From assembly GCA_963965975.1 (NCBI GenBank), contig OZ014417.1:8259746-8323745 (forward strand): a stretch of 64,000 bases of DNA. The letters run 5' to 3'. A program made the position numbers and the translations under genes. Within the stretch, counting starts at the first letter, position 1. The number at the start of each line of letters is the position of its first letter. Origin of the DNA: Xestospongia bergquistia (lineage: Eukaryota; Porifera; Demospongiae; Haplosclerida; Petrosiidae). Shown in pieces: positions 1-13,300 of this stretch. The notes under the pieces are model-generated. The model made no database searches. It was not told the origin of the DNA and was given only the letters and a program-made list of their open reading frames with translations.

Positions 1-837
1 TTTTGTGGTTTAATGTCACGATGTATTATGTTTCTTTTATGAACTGTGCAGAGTGCCTTAGCTAGAGAGAGAAAGAGAGAGAGAGAGATGCATATGTCCC
101 TGACGTCCAACAATATTACCAATATGTATGGCAAGATGTCTGATAGAGTCCTCTGATAATGTCATCTTGTCTATAGAGAAATCAGTCAAACCAGAATGAC
201 CAGTATAAACCACACCCACCTTGTAAGTATTGCGCCAAATCACCTCCATTACAAAACTATATAATATTTGAATATATAGAAAATATCATATTATACTTAC
301 TTCCATTATAAGGTATATTTCATTTCGTGTTTCCTATTCACATGAAAGTCACATGATTTATACAAGTAGTCACATGATACTCACATGATAGTTGTATAGC
401 TGGACAATATTGGGATGCTTCAAATCCTATGACATGAATATCACTATAGTAACTATATTCAAAGCCACACCTCTTTTACCTTTAATATAGAGATCTCTTT
501 TTGACTAATACTTGACAATTTTCCAGGAATATTTTTGAGAAGTATCTGCTTCACAGCAACTGGTCTTCCAGACTAGAAATTAGACGAGATGACATTAGTA
601 ACTATGGCAACATAGCAATGATAAGTGGTCCTCATCAGCTGATGACAACCACTATCAATGCAGACAGCTGTGTACAATGATAAACCTTACTAGCAAATTA
701 TCATTGAGTAAACATATTTGTACAATATTTCTATAGTAACATACTGGTTTGTGTTGGCCTTTAAATACTAATGCAAATGCTCCGTGTCCTATCAAGTTAG
801 CCAGTCCATACTCGTATTCTCCGATAGATTGCATCAT
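1..837 (-). CDS. ULK1/2: ULK1/2 (ATG1, unc-51-like) autophagy kinase, N-terminal part
   Basis: Serine/threonine kinase that starts autophagosome formation. Only the N-terminal half of the kinase domain is in the window, since the gene runs off the left edge. The exons read by eye (minus strand, from 837 downward) give IGHGAFALVFKG (glycine loop), GRPVAVKQILLKN (VAIK lysine), KHPNIVQLYNYH, NEIYLIMEFCNGGDLAQYLQ, TLSEDSIR and NIIHRDIKPQ (HRD loop), which is diagnostic of the ULK family. Exon edges I could fix are 1-61, 120-170 and about 220-257; the introns are 50-100 bp. The start is placed at the ATG at 837 (MMQSIGEYEYG), where ULK proteins begin. The polypyrimidine tract of the 62-119 intron is a CT microsatellite. 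It is divergent from MIOX, with 339 bp between starts. Confidence 0.9.
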
Positions 838-1176
838 ACATCCAGATGAGAAAGAAGGAAACACTCAGGAGGTGACTGGAAAAGACTAATAGATCGAAAT
901 AGATATAGTAACAGCCTTACCAAATGCAAATCTGTTGTTTTGTGCAGGAGAACCTGCTAGTATATCTTGAAATAACCTGTCTCTAGATGATTCTCATTGA
1001 GTCATAAACTATGAGAAAGCAGCAATGTCAAGTTTTAAATATTACTTTTGTACGTAATATAAGATGTAAACAAGTATAATTTCGGTAAGCTTAAAACGTC
1101 AGGGACTCAGGATATGACGCCATATAATAATAAAATTGCACATAATTCGTAAACAGGAAGGGTTGCTCTGGTGGCG

Positions 1177-2410
1177 ATGCCTGGAGATAACAGAAAAGTT
1201 GTTGGAGATAGTGGACAATCCGTTATGACAGACAAGGAGAAAATTGTTCTAGAAGATCCGTCTGAATATAGACCAGAATTGAAAGATATGATATTGGGCA
1301 AAGAACAAGATGAGTTCAGAGGATTTTATGATGTGAGGATGTTACATGACAGTAACTATGTTTTAATTATTAATTCTTTATTTAATTACAGGAGAATAAC
1401 AAACGTTACTCAATTGTTCGTGAGACATATTTAAAAATGCATACGAACCAAACAGTTGATTTTGTACTTCAGAAAGTAAGATTATTCACTAAATTATATT
1501 AAATGATATCAATTCATTTGATAGATTGACGAATGGGGCAAATTAAATCATCGTAAAATGACAATAATGGAAGCTATTGATAAAATGGATGAGTTAATAG
1601 ATGAGTCTGACCCTGATGTAAGCTATAATTTTACTGATATAGATTATGACATTATTGTATAGGTTGATCTTCCTAACTCAGTTCACGCATATCAAACAGC
1701 TGAAAGAATACGTGAAGCACATCCTGATAAAGACTGGTTCCATTTGGTTGGGCTCATTCATGATTTAGGTAAAATGGTTGCACTCTTTGGCGAACCTCAA
1801 TGGGCAACTGTTGGGGATACATTTCCTGTGGGGTGTCGATTTTCTGATAAATGTGTATTTCCTGATTTATTTGCTGATAATCCAGACAGTCATCATCCAG
1901 TGTACAGGTATGTTGTCATCACATGATATAACAATGTTAACAGATATTGAAGTCATATTTCCTAAGTCATACTAAGTCATAATATATTATATAGTGACAT
2001 CAAAGCATATATTGTGTTTCTATAGCACACTGTATGGGATGTACGAGCCAAATTGTGGTCTAGACCATGTGACAATGTCATTTGGTCATGACGAGTATAT
2101 GTATCGTGTTCTTGTTGGTAATGGGACTACATTACCAAAACCTGCTTTGTATATGGTTCGATATCATAGTTTTTATCCATGGCATACTGGATGTGACTAC
2201 AACTATCTCTGTAATGATCAAGACTTACAAATGTTGGAATGGATCAGAGAATTTAAGTAAGGGAATTAGTAATTTATATATTTCATTTAGTATTTTTTCA
2301 GTAAATACGACCTTTATTCTAAAGCTGATAACATTCCAGATCCAGAGAAAATCAAACCATACTATCAAAGTCTTATTGACAAGTACATACCAGGTGTTCT
2401 CAATTGGTAG
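1177..2410 (+). CDS. MIOX: myo-inositol oxygenase
   Basis: Di-iron enzyme that opens myo-inositol to D-glucuronate, the first step of inositol catabolism; cytosolic. Six exons join cleanly: 1177-1332, 1392-1475, 1525-1617, 1663-1907, 2026-2256 and 2302-2410. The product is full length. Family signatures read straight through: [48 protein letters not shown] (metal-binding His and HD), [35 protein letters not shown] and the C-terminal tryptophan GVLNW. The N-terminus before EYRPEL is longer than needed and poorly conserved; the ATG at 1177 is the first one usable. The stop lies 85 bp from the convergent VPS53 stop. Confidence 0.96.
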
Positions 2411-2495
2411 AATTGTACACAAAATTTTTAATGAAATGTGAAATGTGTGTACTTTATACAACATTCTATTTGTTCAATATTATTGTAAATAATTG

Positions 2496-5400
2496 TTATT
2501 TATTACTTTTGAAAGAATCTGTTGTTCGAGTTCTCATTAAACGTTCCACAATCTCTAACTTTTTCATTCCCAGTAAACCTTTATCACTTCCTGTGGCTGA
2601 AATGGGAACATCCTCTTTCTCCCCCTCTTGTTTTGACGACACTTTTACTTTAAATAATTCCAACAAGACATGTTGTTCATTTCGTCGCAGCCCCTAACTC
2701 ATTAATATTTAATTGAACAAGAGTATTCTTTTTACCTTCATTTCTAGTATTTTCTGGAAATTACTTGGATCAAAATCTCCCTGCATAATTGATAAATAAT
2801 GAGATACAAATTCTTGAGCTTGTTCATGTGGTGACATCACAATCTATTGAAAAGATTCCCTTATTTTCAGAGACAACCTTCACTTAGTTACCTTAACAAT
2901 TAGTTCTGCTTTCTCCATACCAGTGGCAACCAGTTTGGTAAACCTGTTAAACAAGAATGATCAGTTCTATTAGCATTACTAACTTACGAGGCTGGTGCTT
3001 TCCTAGTGACGGTAGCACCCACTGAAGGTAACTCTAACAATGCACTTTTCAATGAGTGAGTATCCAATAACAACTGTGTGTTAGAAATTAATGTATTGTT
3101 GTTGTTTACATTAATTGTTGTTGTTTACCTGTTCAGCAGCTATTGTATTTATTGGTTTACATTTGTATAAATGTGTTATAAAGGCAGGAATAAAGACACT
3201 GAAAATTAAAAATAAAATTCTTAATTCCTTTTTAGTACATGATGACTTACTTTGCAAATTTATGGCAGAAATTAATGAAATATTTTCTTACAGCTGCCAA
3301 GTTTTGTCTTATCAAAGGAATTGTTGAGCGAAGATGTCCAATAATTTGTGACACATACTGACTTTGATCACCAACAGCTTCAACTGTACCCCAGGGTAGC
3401 TAGATGGGGAATATATTAATACTCCTAACAAATTAGTTATTAATAATACTTTAGTCATTGCATTAAAAGAAGCAACACAAGCTGTTTCACTGTCTTGAAT
3501 GAGGAGTTGTATACATGTTGATGTCAAACTAGTGAAGGGACTCAAACCTAAACTGATAGAATGGGAACAAACCTTCTGAACAAATCCATTTCCTGATTAA
3601 AATCAACTTTATCAACTAAAGACTCATCAATTTTCTCTTTCAGTTTAGATTCCAACTAAAACAATATTGGCAACAAGTGGGTGTGGCTGAACAAGTGGGT
3701 GTGGTTTACCTGTTGTGTAGTTTCCAAGCAATAGTCTGCAGTACACAATATAGTACAAGTCATTGTGATCTCATCACGAGATAGTCGGATATCTTGAGGA
3801 GTATCTCGCTTTAAACCAGTTAGTGTCCGCCTTAATCCACTGTTTAACCTAAATGGTTGCCATGGCAACTAATACATGTATCTATAATTGTTCTTACTTT
3901 GGTAGATTAGCACCTAATATTTTTTCTGTGTATTCTTTGAGATATTTTTGAAAGACAGTTGTTAGTTCTAGTAATGGCGGACCAGTTGATAACGAAGTAC
4001 ATTGAACAAGACATCTCTTATAAAAAATGAAGAGATCGGCAGCACTGGGAAATGCAACAGTGGTCATGTCTCCCTCGGCTGCTCCCTTTGAAGGAAGATA
4101 GGATTTCACATCTGATACAAAATTTTCCATTAGCTCTGATAGGTTCCTATAGTCACATGATTATCACATGATTGTTATGCCACGCCCACTAACTTGTCTT
4201 GTGATTCAATGTACACATTAAGATGAGGTTCAAAACATCGTGATATCATACCAAGGAATGGGGATGAGTCTTGCTTGGAATAGGAACCAGGCTATTACAA
4301 CATATATACAATTTAAAAACAATACATTATATTACATTTTTATGATCATCTTCAGTTGATTCAACTTGCAATACTTTCTTTGGTATCAACTACAATAGTA
4401 TAATTAAGAGGGTGTGGTTAGTGGATGTGGCTTACAGTTTCCATATATGGACTGCCAGCAAATCTTTGAGCTAAAAACTTTTCAAATGCTGTTGTTTTCT
4501 GAATAGCAAACAACAACAATTTGACTTCAAGATCAGCAGCTTTGTTTTTCATAACAACTGAAAGTCCTTTCCTATAAATAAAGGGGATGTGCCCCTGTAA
4601 TTAAATGAGATAATGATGTACTTTGTCTTCTGACAAAATTCAATACATATTCTTTCTGGCATATACCATTCAGGTGGAAATATAGCAGAACATTCTTCCT
4701 CATAATTTAACAGAGTACGTTTTAACCAACTATATCGCCTATCCACCTGTAGGATGGAATTAATGAGATTGTATCTAATTATAAGAATATTTAAATATTA
4801 CTTTATCAAGCCAGGACGGGTCAAGACTCTCATGAAATAACATGTCATAATCGCTAAGTTGCATTTTAACAAACCATATTATCAGCTCTTCCCTAAACCA
4901 TAGAATCATGACAAAAGAGAGAGTGGGAGAGAGAGACTCACTTTGGTGTTTCACCTAACACATCCAGTACAAGACAGGCATCATGAAGCTCCGCCTTAGC
5001 TCCTCCCTAAAATTATATATCAAGTTATTTATTACGCCCGTTACTTACAGCAGTGCCTCGAATTGAAAATGCTTTTTCAAAATCAACTTTAATTTGAGCA
5101 GCAAGATCACGTTTCATTGAGGAAAGTCTAAAACAATTATAATAACGATTAATAATCTATAGAAGCCACACCTACCTTTCAATGAGGTATTTAATTTGAG
5201 GGATGGCTTGATATTTGTTGAATTCTTCCACTACATCTCCTGCTCCATGTAATTGACTGGCTACATGAGCATATTGTCGAAGACGCATATTACGACTAAT
5301 TAATTACATAATTAAAGGATCTCTGTATAAAACTAGCATACTCTATTTCCTCCAAGTTTGTAATTAGTAGGCGGAGTCGCTCCAATGTTCTGACAGAATC

Positions 5401-6058
5401 CATCAAGTGTTTCTTTGCAATATCAAGCTGTTTAATATCACCAGTAATTTTTTGAACCTGTATAATTTATATGAAAGGACTACTCCTAGTAATTAATTTA
5501 TAATTACCATTAATTCAGAATGTTCAGCTTTTTCTTTAATATTTCGTATTCGACCAAACAATTCTTCAATTGCTTTCTGAGCCTCCTCAAGAGCCTAATA
5601 ATTATCTAATTATCTCAATAATTAAAGGGACCCAATTACCTGTCGTCCCTCATGGCCTGCCTCAGCTTGTTCTCGTACAATCGTCCTAATATCTTCATCA
5701 AGCACTTTCATTTTGACTCTCAAACGACTCACAGTATCATCAACACCAGCTAATGACTGTATTATAATTAAAATTACAGGGGTATTTGAATTTAAAAGGT
5801 ACCTGCTCTGTTGGAAATAATGTATTGATGTAGTCTATAGCATCAAAATCATTGCTATCAAGTGGATCATTACTTGGGAAGACCTGTCGACAGTAATAAC
5901 TAGAATGTAGTCGATATTAGAGAGCTTACTTCTTGAATTGCTTCCTCTACTTCAGTAGAATATAAAACAGCTTGAAGTTCCTCAGCAGTCCAATCACCAG
6001 CCATCTTGTCTAGTACGCCTCCTCCTTCCCACTCTGGTTGCTGAGAAGAGGAAGCCAT
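2496..6058 (-). CDS. VPS53: VPS53, subunit of GARP/EARP tethering complex
   Basis: Tether for retrograde transport from endosomes to the trans-Golgi (GARP) and for recycling endosomes (EARP). Start is the ATG at 6058. The early exons carry [58 protein letters not shown] and [20 protein letters not shown], all close to animal VPS53 with its N-terminal coiled coil. The later exons include [26 protein letters not shown] and [16 protein letters not shown]. The C-terminus ends [21 protein letters not shown]. The gene is split by many very short introns, about 20. It is convergent with MIOX and divergent from the GGT gene (205 bp between start codons). Confidence 0.95.
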
Positions 6059-6084
6059 GTTCTTGAACCACCCACGTTTAAGTA

Positions 6085-6158
6085 TAGTATACGGAGTTAA
6101 TTATTTTCTCCCATTTCGTTTCTGTACAAAATTTAGAATGTTTCCGTATATCTCCGTG
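6085..6158 (+). repeat. 74-bp promoter element, copy A
   Basis: Lies between the VPS53 and GGT start codons. It opens TAGTATACGGA and closes AGAATGTTTCCGTATATC then TCCGTG, so its ends form a 6-bp inverted repeat (ACGGAG/CTCCGT). The same ends at identical spacing occur at 20433-20506, and a related block lies at 38096-38165. It may be a regulatory element or a tiny MITE-like repeat. Confidence 0.6.
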
Positions 6159-6263
6159 TCATTTTGTTGAAGGAGTGGCTGAGATATTGCAGAAATAAAC
6201 AAAGAAAACATACAACATTAGAAAGAACCCTACGTAATACAGTCTGCTAGCGATAGTAGTGTG

Positions 6264-8222
6264 ATGGTAATCTTCATTATTGCTCTGGGAATAGGGCTGT
6301 CATTAAGCCTAACTCTTGGTGATGTGTCTTCAAATACATATAGTTACAAACATGCTGCAGTAGCTACTGATGCTGGTCCATGTTCAGTTGTAGGAACTGA
6401 TATTTTAAAGAAAGGTGGATCAGCTATTGATTCTGCTGTAGCAAGTTTATTATGTATTGGAGTATATAACTTGCAGTCTACTGGGCTTGGAGGTGGGGGG
6501 TTTCTAATGTTTTACAATGCTACAAGTCAGGAGTCATTTTGCATTGATTTTCGTGAGAAAGCTCCAAGTATTATTTCTGATGAAGCAATGCAAAGATATC
6601 TTAATGATCCTAATTCAACCATAAAAGGTATACACTCAATAGTAATGATGTTAGTGATATTACATTCTTTGATAGGTGGACTAGCCATTGGTGTACCGGG
6701 ACAACTTAAAGGAATGTATGAGGCTCATCAACGATTTGGGCGACTTCCTTGGTCTGATGTTGTTGAGCCATCTATTCAGTTAGCTATTGATGGTTTTATA
6801 ATCACACCAGCTATTGCTGATGCTATCGAAGCTGTTCAAAATGATTTAAAGACTGGAAATTATCCTGGTTTAGTGTATGTTACCGTAGTAACTCACTTGA
6901 TTAATATAATTTGTCATTTATAGGGAATTATTGAACCCCAATGGTCAACCACTAAAAGAAGGAGATATCTTAAAACAGCCTGAATTAGCCAAGACTCTAC
7001 AAGCTATAACTAGTGGAGTGGACTATTTTTATAACAGTAGTTTCACTGAAGAAATGGTAGCAGAATTAAGTGACCAGTACAATAGTATCTTAACGGTTGA
7101 TGACTTCAGAGATTACAATGCAGTTATACGACCTGTACTAACCAGCTCTTATAATGGATTACTACTACATAATTTCCCACCACCAGCCAGTGGTGCAGTA
7201 TTAGCATTGATATTAAATATATTAGATGGTAACTCAAGTACATATACCACACGTTATAACAATCATATAATGTTAGGATATAACTTCACTGAAGAGGACT
7301 TTAGTTCTTTAAGCTATCATCGTATTGTAGAAGCATTCAAGTTTAGTTATGCTCAACGTATGGATTTAGGTGATCCAGATTATAATGAAACTATTAATGA
7401 AGTTAGTACTGCTAATATACTTGTTTTACTAGTACTCTATATCAAAGGTGATCAAGTTCATGATGGATCCTACTACAGCAGATATAATGCGTTCTAAAAT
7501 CACTGATAGCACAACTCATGATCCTCAATATTACAAGTTTGATTTGCAATATAATCCACCATCTTACGGTACTACACATCTTTGTGTACTAGATGAAGAA
7601 GGTAATGGTGCTGCTATTACAAGCACTATCAATACATAGTAAGTAGAATATTATAGAACATTATATAATACTGCCTCAGTTTTGGTAGCTTAGTGCGATC
7701 AAGAACTAGTGGTATTATCTTTAATAACGAAATGGACGATTTTGGTGTCCCAGGAAGAAATAATACATATGATTATCCTCCCTCTCCTGCTAATTATTTA
7801 AGAGCTGGTCGTCGACCCCTCTCATCATCTGTGCCAACTATTGTTACTAAGAATGGAGAGATTGTTATGATAGTTGGAGCATCAGGTGGATCCAGGATAC
7901 CCACCTCAACCTCACAAGTATAACACCCACTCATTTAATTACTCCACCACCTCATTTAATATAGGTTTTACTGGATGTTCTCAGTTTTGGAATGACATTA
8001 AGTGATGCAGTGGACATTCCTCGATTACATCATCAATTATTACCAAATTATGTCACAGTAGAGAGTGACTTCCCTTCATTATATATTAATGGATTAGAAC
8101 AACGTCATCATATTGTTAAGAAAACTGGCCCTCTGGCAACTGTTCAAGCAATTTATAAAGAAAATGGTGTAATTTATGCTGCCTCTGACAGAAGAAAAGG
8201 AGGCCAACCAAGTGGCTATTAA
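6264..8222 (+). CDS. GGT: gamma-glutamyltranspeptidase
   Basis: N-terminal-nucleophile hydrolase that cleaves or transfers the gamma-glutamyl group of glutathione at the cell surface. Residues 1-20 form one hydrophobic signal-anchor. The large subunit shows HAAVATDAGPCSVVG, GLGGGGFLMFYN, DFREKAP, GVPGQLKGMYEAHQRFG and SYHRIVEAFKFSYAQRMDLG. The autocleavage and nucleophile site is the Thr in SYGTTHLCVLDEEGNGAA. The small subunit has NNEMDDF, RPLSSSVPTIV, VGASGGSRIPTSTSQ and GLEQRHHIV, ending GGQPSGY. About five small introns can be placed; one donor falls after TATCCTG near 6869. Several N-x-S/T sites suggest a glycosylated ectoenzyme. The exact animal paralogue (GGT1, GGT5 or an invertebrate form) cannot be settled by eye. 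Its stop is 136 bp from the RPAIN stop. Confidence 0.95.
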
Positions 8223-8358
8223 AGTATTAAGTGAGTTTAAAGTCTTATTATATTTATTTTAATTTGATGTTCATTCTTATACAATTATATATAGAAACTC
8301 ACAGTCCTAGTTAAGATATAAATAATATATTATTATAATATATATATTATTATTTATA

Positions 8359-9416
8359 TTAACTTACTTGGCATGTCATAATTAAATTGGTCATACCTAC
8401 AATTGATTTTAATGAGAATGATGGAGGCATTACACAGGATTGACTGTGGGAGAAGTTATGATTATGAATATTTATAACATCATACCTGTGTAGTGAAGAT
8501 GCATTTTCTAATTGTTCCTTAACAAAGTCTAGTGTAATACCATCTTGCTAGAAGAGAGAGAGAGAGAGAGATAGAAAGGTTATTATTTGCAAACATGGTA
8601 ACTTACTGCAGTATCTATTGATAAACCACAAGTACAATAGATAATATTAGAGTCCTGACAGAGATTATTTCTATTATAAATGAATTATTATAGCACACAT
8701 AAAGAAGTGGTCATACTTTAGACAAAGAGGACATATGATGTCATCAGTGGTAAGACAATCTATGGCAGCTGTTATGACTTTCTCTGTAAATAATTCTTCC
8801 TCTTCATATTGAGCTATGATATCTTGTTCTATGATGGCAGATATTAGATTGAGACTCATGCTAGAGGACTGAAACTTATAATAGAGACTCATATACCTTC
8901 TTTAATAAGTTCTTGAGTTATGTCATCCATTACAGCTAATATTGCATCAATATCATTAGGGTCCTCCTCATTATCAGAAAACAATCTTTTACTGGCAAGT
9001 TCATCTAACAAGGGGGAGTGGCTTTTACGTTTTTGTCCTCTTAGAGATAGCGGAGGTAGCGATACCTCTGATCTATGTTGTAATGACATCATTAAAATGA
9101 TAACATCATAATGATGTCACCTTAAATTATCCCATTCTTCTTGCATGACATCATAGACTGTATCTACAATATCATCAGATGAGTCTGCCCCCTTATAACG
9201 ATGCTGATCCATTACATTATGACGATTCACCTTTAATCTCTCAACACATCTCTACAAACACAAAACATGGATCAGATCACTACATTATAATAGCATAATC
9301 ACTTGACGATATGTATCCCTCCATCCAAATACATCTCCTGCTTTATATAAACCCTTTCTGTATTGTTGTCTGTCTTGAGGTGTCTGTGATCGACGGGATG
9401 GAGTATGGGATGCCAT
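8359..9416 (-). CDS. RPAIN: RPA-interacting protein (importer of RPA)
   Basis: Adaptor that binds the replication protein A trimer and carries it into the nucleus. Start is the ATG at 9416. The exons give GDVFGWRDTYRQ and RCVERLKVNRHNVMDQHRYK, then YDVMQEEWDNLR, an acidic stretch with DIDAILAVMDDITQELIKEG, and EYDIIAQYEEEELF-type sequence. The C-terminal zinc-finger region has ICPLCLKYD, IIYCTCGLSID and HSQSCVMPPSFS, ending LIMTCQVS. Order, motifs and size match animal RPAIN (about 220-250 residues). The inter-exon regions contain words such as TGATGTCAT that recur elsewhere in the window. A GC-rich repeat begins 68 bp upstream of the start. Confidence 0.88.
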
Positions 9417-9483
9417 TAGCCAGAGCAGAGAAGGTTATCCTTCAATTTTAACCCGTACTGACCCACGCATGCTCAAACTACTA

Positions 9484-10074
9484 GTTACCGTTAATGAGAT
9501 TCATAAGCGTACACCGTGCCGCCCCACAAAAGCATGAAGACAAAATCTTACGTACATATAAAAGGAAACTTGAACAGTCCTGAGTGCCAGTGTGTTGTGG
9601 GCCAGCGTTCTGCAATGCATCAGACCTCTGAGATGGTTACCAGCATACTCTACGGAGTATCCGAAAGGCCGACTAGGATAGGGCTGGTAGTCTCCCTTTA
9701 AACGAGACGAGGCTGGTGTATTTGTGGTTCCCGGTTCCTGAATGCGACATTCCCTAAGAGCTGGAATCCCGTACGGCTGGTTTTAAGTTAGGGCGACGCT
9801 CCAGCCAGGATTACCTCGCGAAGACGAGGGTTACCAAGCCAGGTGGCGGTCCCAGCTAGCAATAGCAGGGAATCCTGGAGCCTAAGTGGAAGCCTGAGTG
9901 GGTGAGCGAGTAGGAATCGTTTGGGCAACACACAAGGGTTTTTTTTTCATAAATTTAGATTTAGTTTGTGCATTAAGTTCTGTGATAACTACATTTGACA
10001 ATTCTGTAATACTAAGTGTGACACTAAATAGTATAGTTCTTGTCTCAAAATATTTGTTTATTGTGTTAATTTCA
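9484..10074 (+). repeat. GC-rich dispersed element, copy 1
   Basis: About 591 bp, near-identical to the reverse complement of 20841-21432. The first ~430 bp are clearly GC-richer than the surroundings and then pass into AT-rich tail sequence. It contains a TATAAAAG word at 9557-9564, local hairpins (9645-9660, stem ATACTC/GAGTAT; 9814-9829, stem CCTCG/CGAGG) and a nine-T run near 9942-9950. No terminal inverted repeat, target-site duplication or protein domain is visible. It fills most of the RPAIN-CASP gap, which holds no other feature. It may be a SINE-like or structured-RNA repeat; the class is unknown. Confidence 0.75.
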
Positions 10075-10305
10075 TATTACTAATGTAAAGTATCATTGTC
10101 TCTTTTTTATGTTACAACAAATAAAAATCCTTACCTAAACACTATTAATCCACAACGTGTAACTTCTAAGAGAATACAATAAAACTTAAAAGAAGGGGTT
10201 AAAAATTTAGATAACCTTTAATAGCTGTGGGAGTATGACCGGTAGCCATCTTACTTTTAATGAGAGGTGTGGTATAGTTTGTTATGCCACACCCACTAAT
10301 AATAA

Positions 10306-13300
10306 ATGGCTTACCAAAATGCTATTCAATTTTGGAGGGATTTTGATGTTCCATCCTTACAGGTATTTATATTATCATAATAGAGTTTATTGTATATTGT
10401 AATAGAGACAACTTGATGAGGAAGCTGCCAATGTTGCTAGGAGACAAGATGACTCTGATGCCTCAGTCAAGAAACTTGTTGAATTAAGTCGTGATTTTAA
10501 AAGGAATTCTACTGAGGTAATGGACTTATATTAATTGAACTATCTAGTGACATATCCTGTTTTATTAGGATGTCCGTAAAACTGTGTCTCCATTATTGAG
10601 ATCATTTCAATCAGAGATTGATTCTCTCACCAAACGAGCGAATGCATCTGAAACAACTTTCTTAAATGCTTACAAAAAATTTATAGAAATACCAGGTACT
10701 TAATTAATGGTAATTAACCACACCCCCTTTGACCTCACCTACCCAGATCCCATTCCACTCTTGGAACAAGCTTTGTCCCAGCAACAACGATTAAATGCAA
10801 TGCAAGATTTGGAAGTAGAAAACGTTAAACTGAGAGAAACACTTGATGAATATACAAAGGAATTTGCTCAAGTCAAAAACCAAGGTATTAAAAATGATTA
10901 AGTTATCATGTGATTATCATGTGATCAGAGGCAACTATAACCAAACTACGAAATCAAATACGAGAACTGGAGAACAAAGCTGAAGAAAGAGCATCAGTGA
11001 GTTAAATTAATTAATAATTATTGGGTTATTAAATAAACTTCCCTCATAGGTAAAAGCTAATGAATATGAAACTCAACTTTATGAAGCATTTAAAGAGAAA
11101 GAAAAGTATAGAAAATTAATGAATTAATTAACACATTCTTTGTTTACTCAGAGAAATGGATGAACGTGTTGCCATGGCAACAACAAAAATGGAAGAGGCA
11201 GTATCAAAAACAAGTGTATTGCAGTCAGGTAAGTTCATTAATTAGAGGAGGTGTGGCTATTTTATTATCTACAATGTAGCTTTGGATTCTACTCAATTGG
11301 AATTATTTGAACTGAAAAACAGACTAGATGATGACAGTTCAGCCAGGTGAGTAACCCCTAGTAATTATAAATTGTTACTATTAATACAGAGCAGCTGAAT
11401 TAGATATTTTAGTAACTGATTTAGATCGTGCAAATCAACGTGCGTTAACTGCAGAGAGAGAACTTGATAAGCTCAAGAGATCTCAAACAACAACATTAAC
11501 TGATCCTCATCTAAAAGTACATGATATTATTATAACATATAATAATATATGTATATATAGTTATCAGTAGATACGACTGAATTAGAACTTGAGCTTCAAG
11601 CTAAAGATAAAGAATTGAGTTGTGTATTAGATGATGTTGAAAGATTACAAAAAAGTTTGAATGTTCTCAAAGAGAATTCAAGTAAACATATCATGTTATT
11701 GGAGTCTCAGTTGAGAGAGAAAGAGAGCAAGTTAAGGGACTTTGAGCAAACACTAGAACATCAAAAAGATTATGAAGAGATCAAAAAAGAAATAAAGTGA
11801 GTTTATTAATAGTAACATTTCAATTAATACATTTTATTTTAGTATATTGAGGAGTGTTGAGTTCTCATCAAGTACTCATGAGGCAATTCCCACAGTAAGT
11901 TTCTGAGTGATCACATGACTGTCACATGATCTATTTATCTATCTATCTATATATATATATAGAGTTTGACAAAACCTTTGGAAGTTCTTTTGTTGGAGAA
12001 AAACAGAGGTTATTTATGGAAATTAATATTTTATTAATAATTATAATATTCTTAATAGGATTAGTAAATGAAAACACAGCATTAAAGACAGAATTGTCTG
12101 AACTAAGAGGTGAGAGAGAGAGAGAGAGAGAGAGAGGTGTCATCTATTCTCTGTAGGTCACTTTGTCACAGTACAAACACAGTATAAAGAATCATTGCAG
12201 ACATTACAAGATCAAACATCATTAATAACACAATTAGAATCTGATCTAACACGTATTCAACCATATTTACCTCCAAGAACAGAAGGAGAGGTCATTGATA
12301 ATATCTTAATTATTAACTATAATTGTTAAATATAGGGTCAAGCCAGTCCCTCTGATATAATTGCTGAAGCTGTCCGTGATATACATCCTGAGAGGAAATC
12401 ATCAGGTATGAAGGTCTGTTGTCTCATCATGTTAATATTGTGTTATTATAGAAGTGGGCGGAAGTAATGAGTCATTATTATCTATTATTACAAGTCAAAG
12501 GGAACGTTTCAAACAACGAAATATTGAACTACAAACAGTTAGTTCTACTTATATATCCATTTATTTACTATGTATCCATTTATTTACTATGTATCTATTT
12601 ATTTACTATATACCTTAATTTATTAAGTATCTTTTTTCACAAAGGAGTGTCAGCAACAGAAGCAGACTGTCTCCGTTTTACAACGAGAGGTAGACACATT
12701 ACGAGGGGATAATGTTAAAATGTATGAGAAAATAAGATTCCTTCAATCCTACCCATCACAGGTAATTTATAACTATTAATAACTATTAATAACTATTAAA
12801 TATTAATAGCATAAAGGAGGTGATGATACAACAACAAGTCGTTATTCTAATCAATATGAGGCGGGGCTTGATCCATTTGCAGCCTTTAGTGCTAAAGTGA
12901 GATTAATTAAGATATTATTATTAAATTAATTTATTAATTTAGGAAAGACAAAGAAAATACATGCAATTAAGTGGACCTGATAAAGCCACCTTAATAATGG
13001 TCAGGTTAATTTACATTATATCCAATTATTTGTTTATTACAGGGGCGATTTATTCTCTCCAATAAAATAGTTAGAATGGGAGCATTCTTCTATACAATTA
13101 TACTACATCTTATCGTCATGTTGGTAAGTTGTATCACCACGCCCACATTATTAATTACAGGGTGTGTCCCTTGTAGTTATTGGCCAAATTAATCAATACT
13201 ACAGATATGCAAACAGTTGACTTATACAGCGAGTGTGCCAAAAAGTAAGTGTTATTGTTGGCACGTGCATATGTAGTATAGAAGAATATCAGTTAAATTA

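Noticed and set aside
2404..2697. 97-codon plus-strand frame after MIOX
   Set aside because: Antisense to the last VPS53 exon, which aligns with the family.
9516..9701. Open frame of 61 codons conserved in both copies of the GC-rich repeat
   Set aside because: The copies are near-identical at every base, so an open frame shared by both is not evidence of coding. No domain is seen.
9484..10074. Idea that the GC-rich repeat is a known small RNA (SRP, RNase P/MRP, U snRNA) or 5S rRNA
   Set aside because: No recognisable conserved boxes of these RNAs on reading either strand. The short TTTGGGCAACA match to the SRP Alu end is too small to count.
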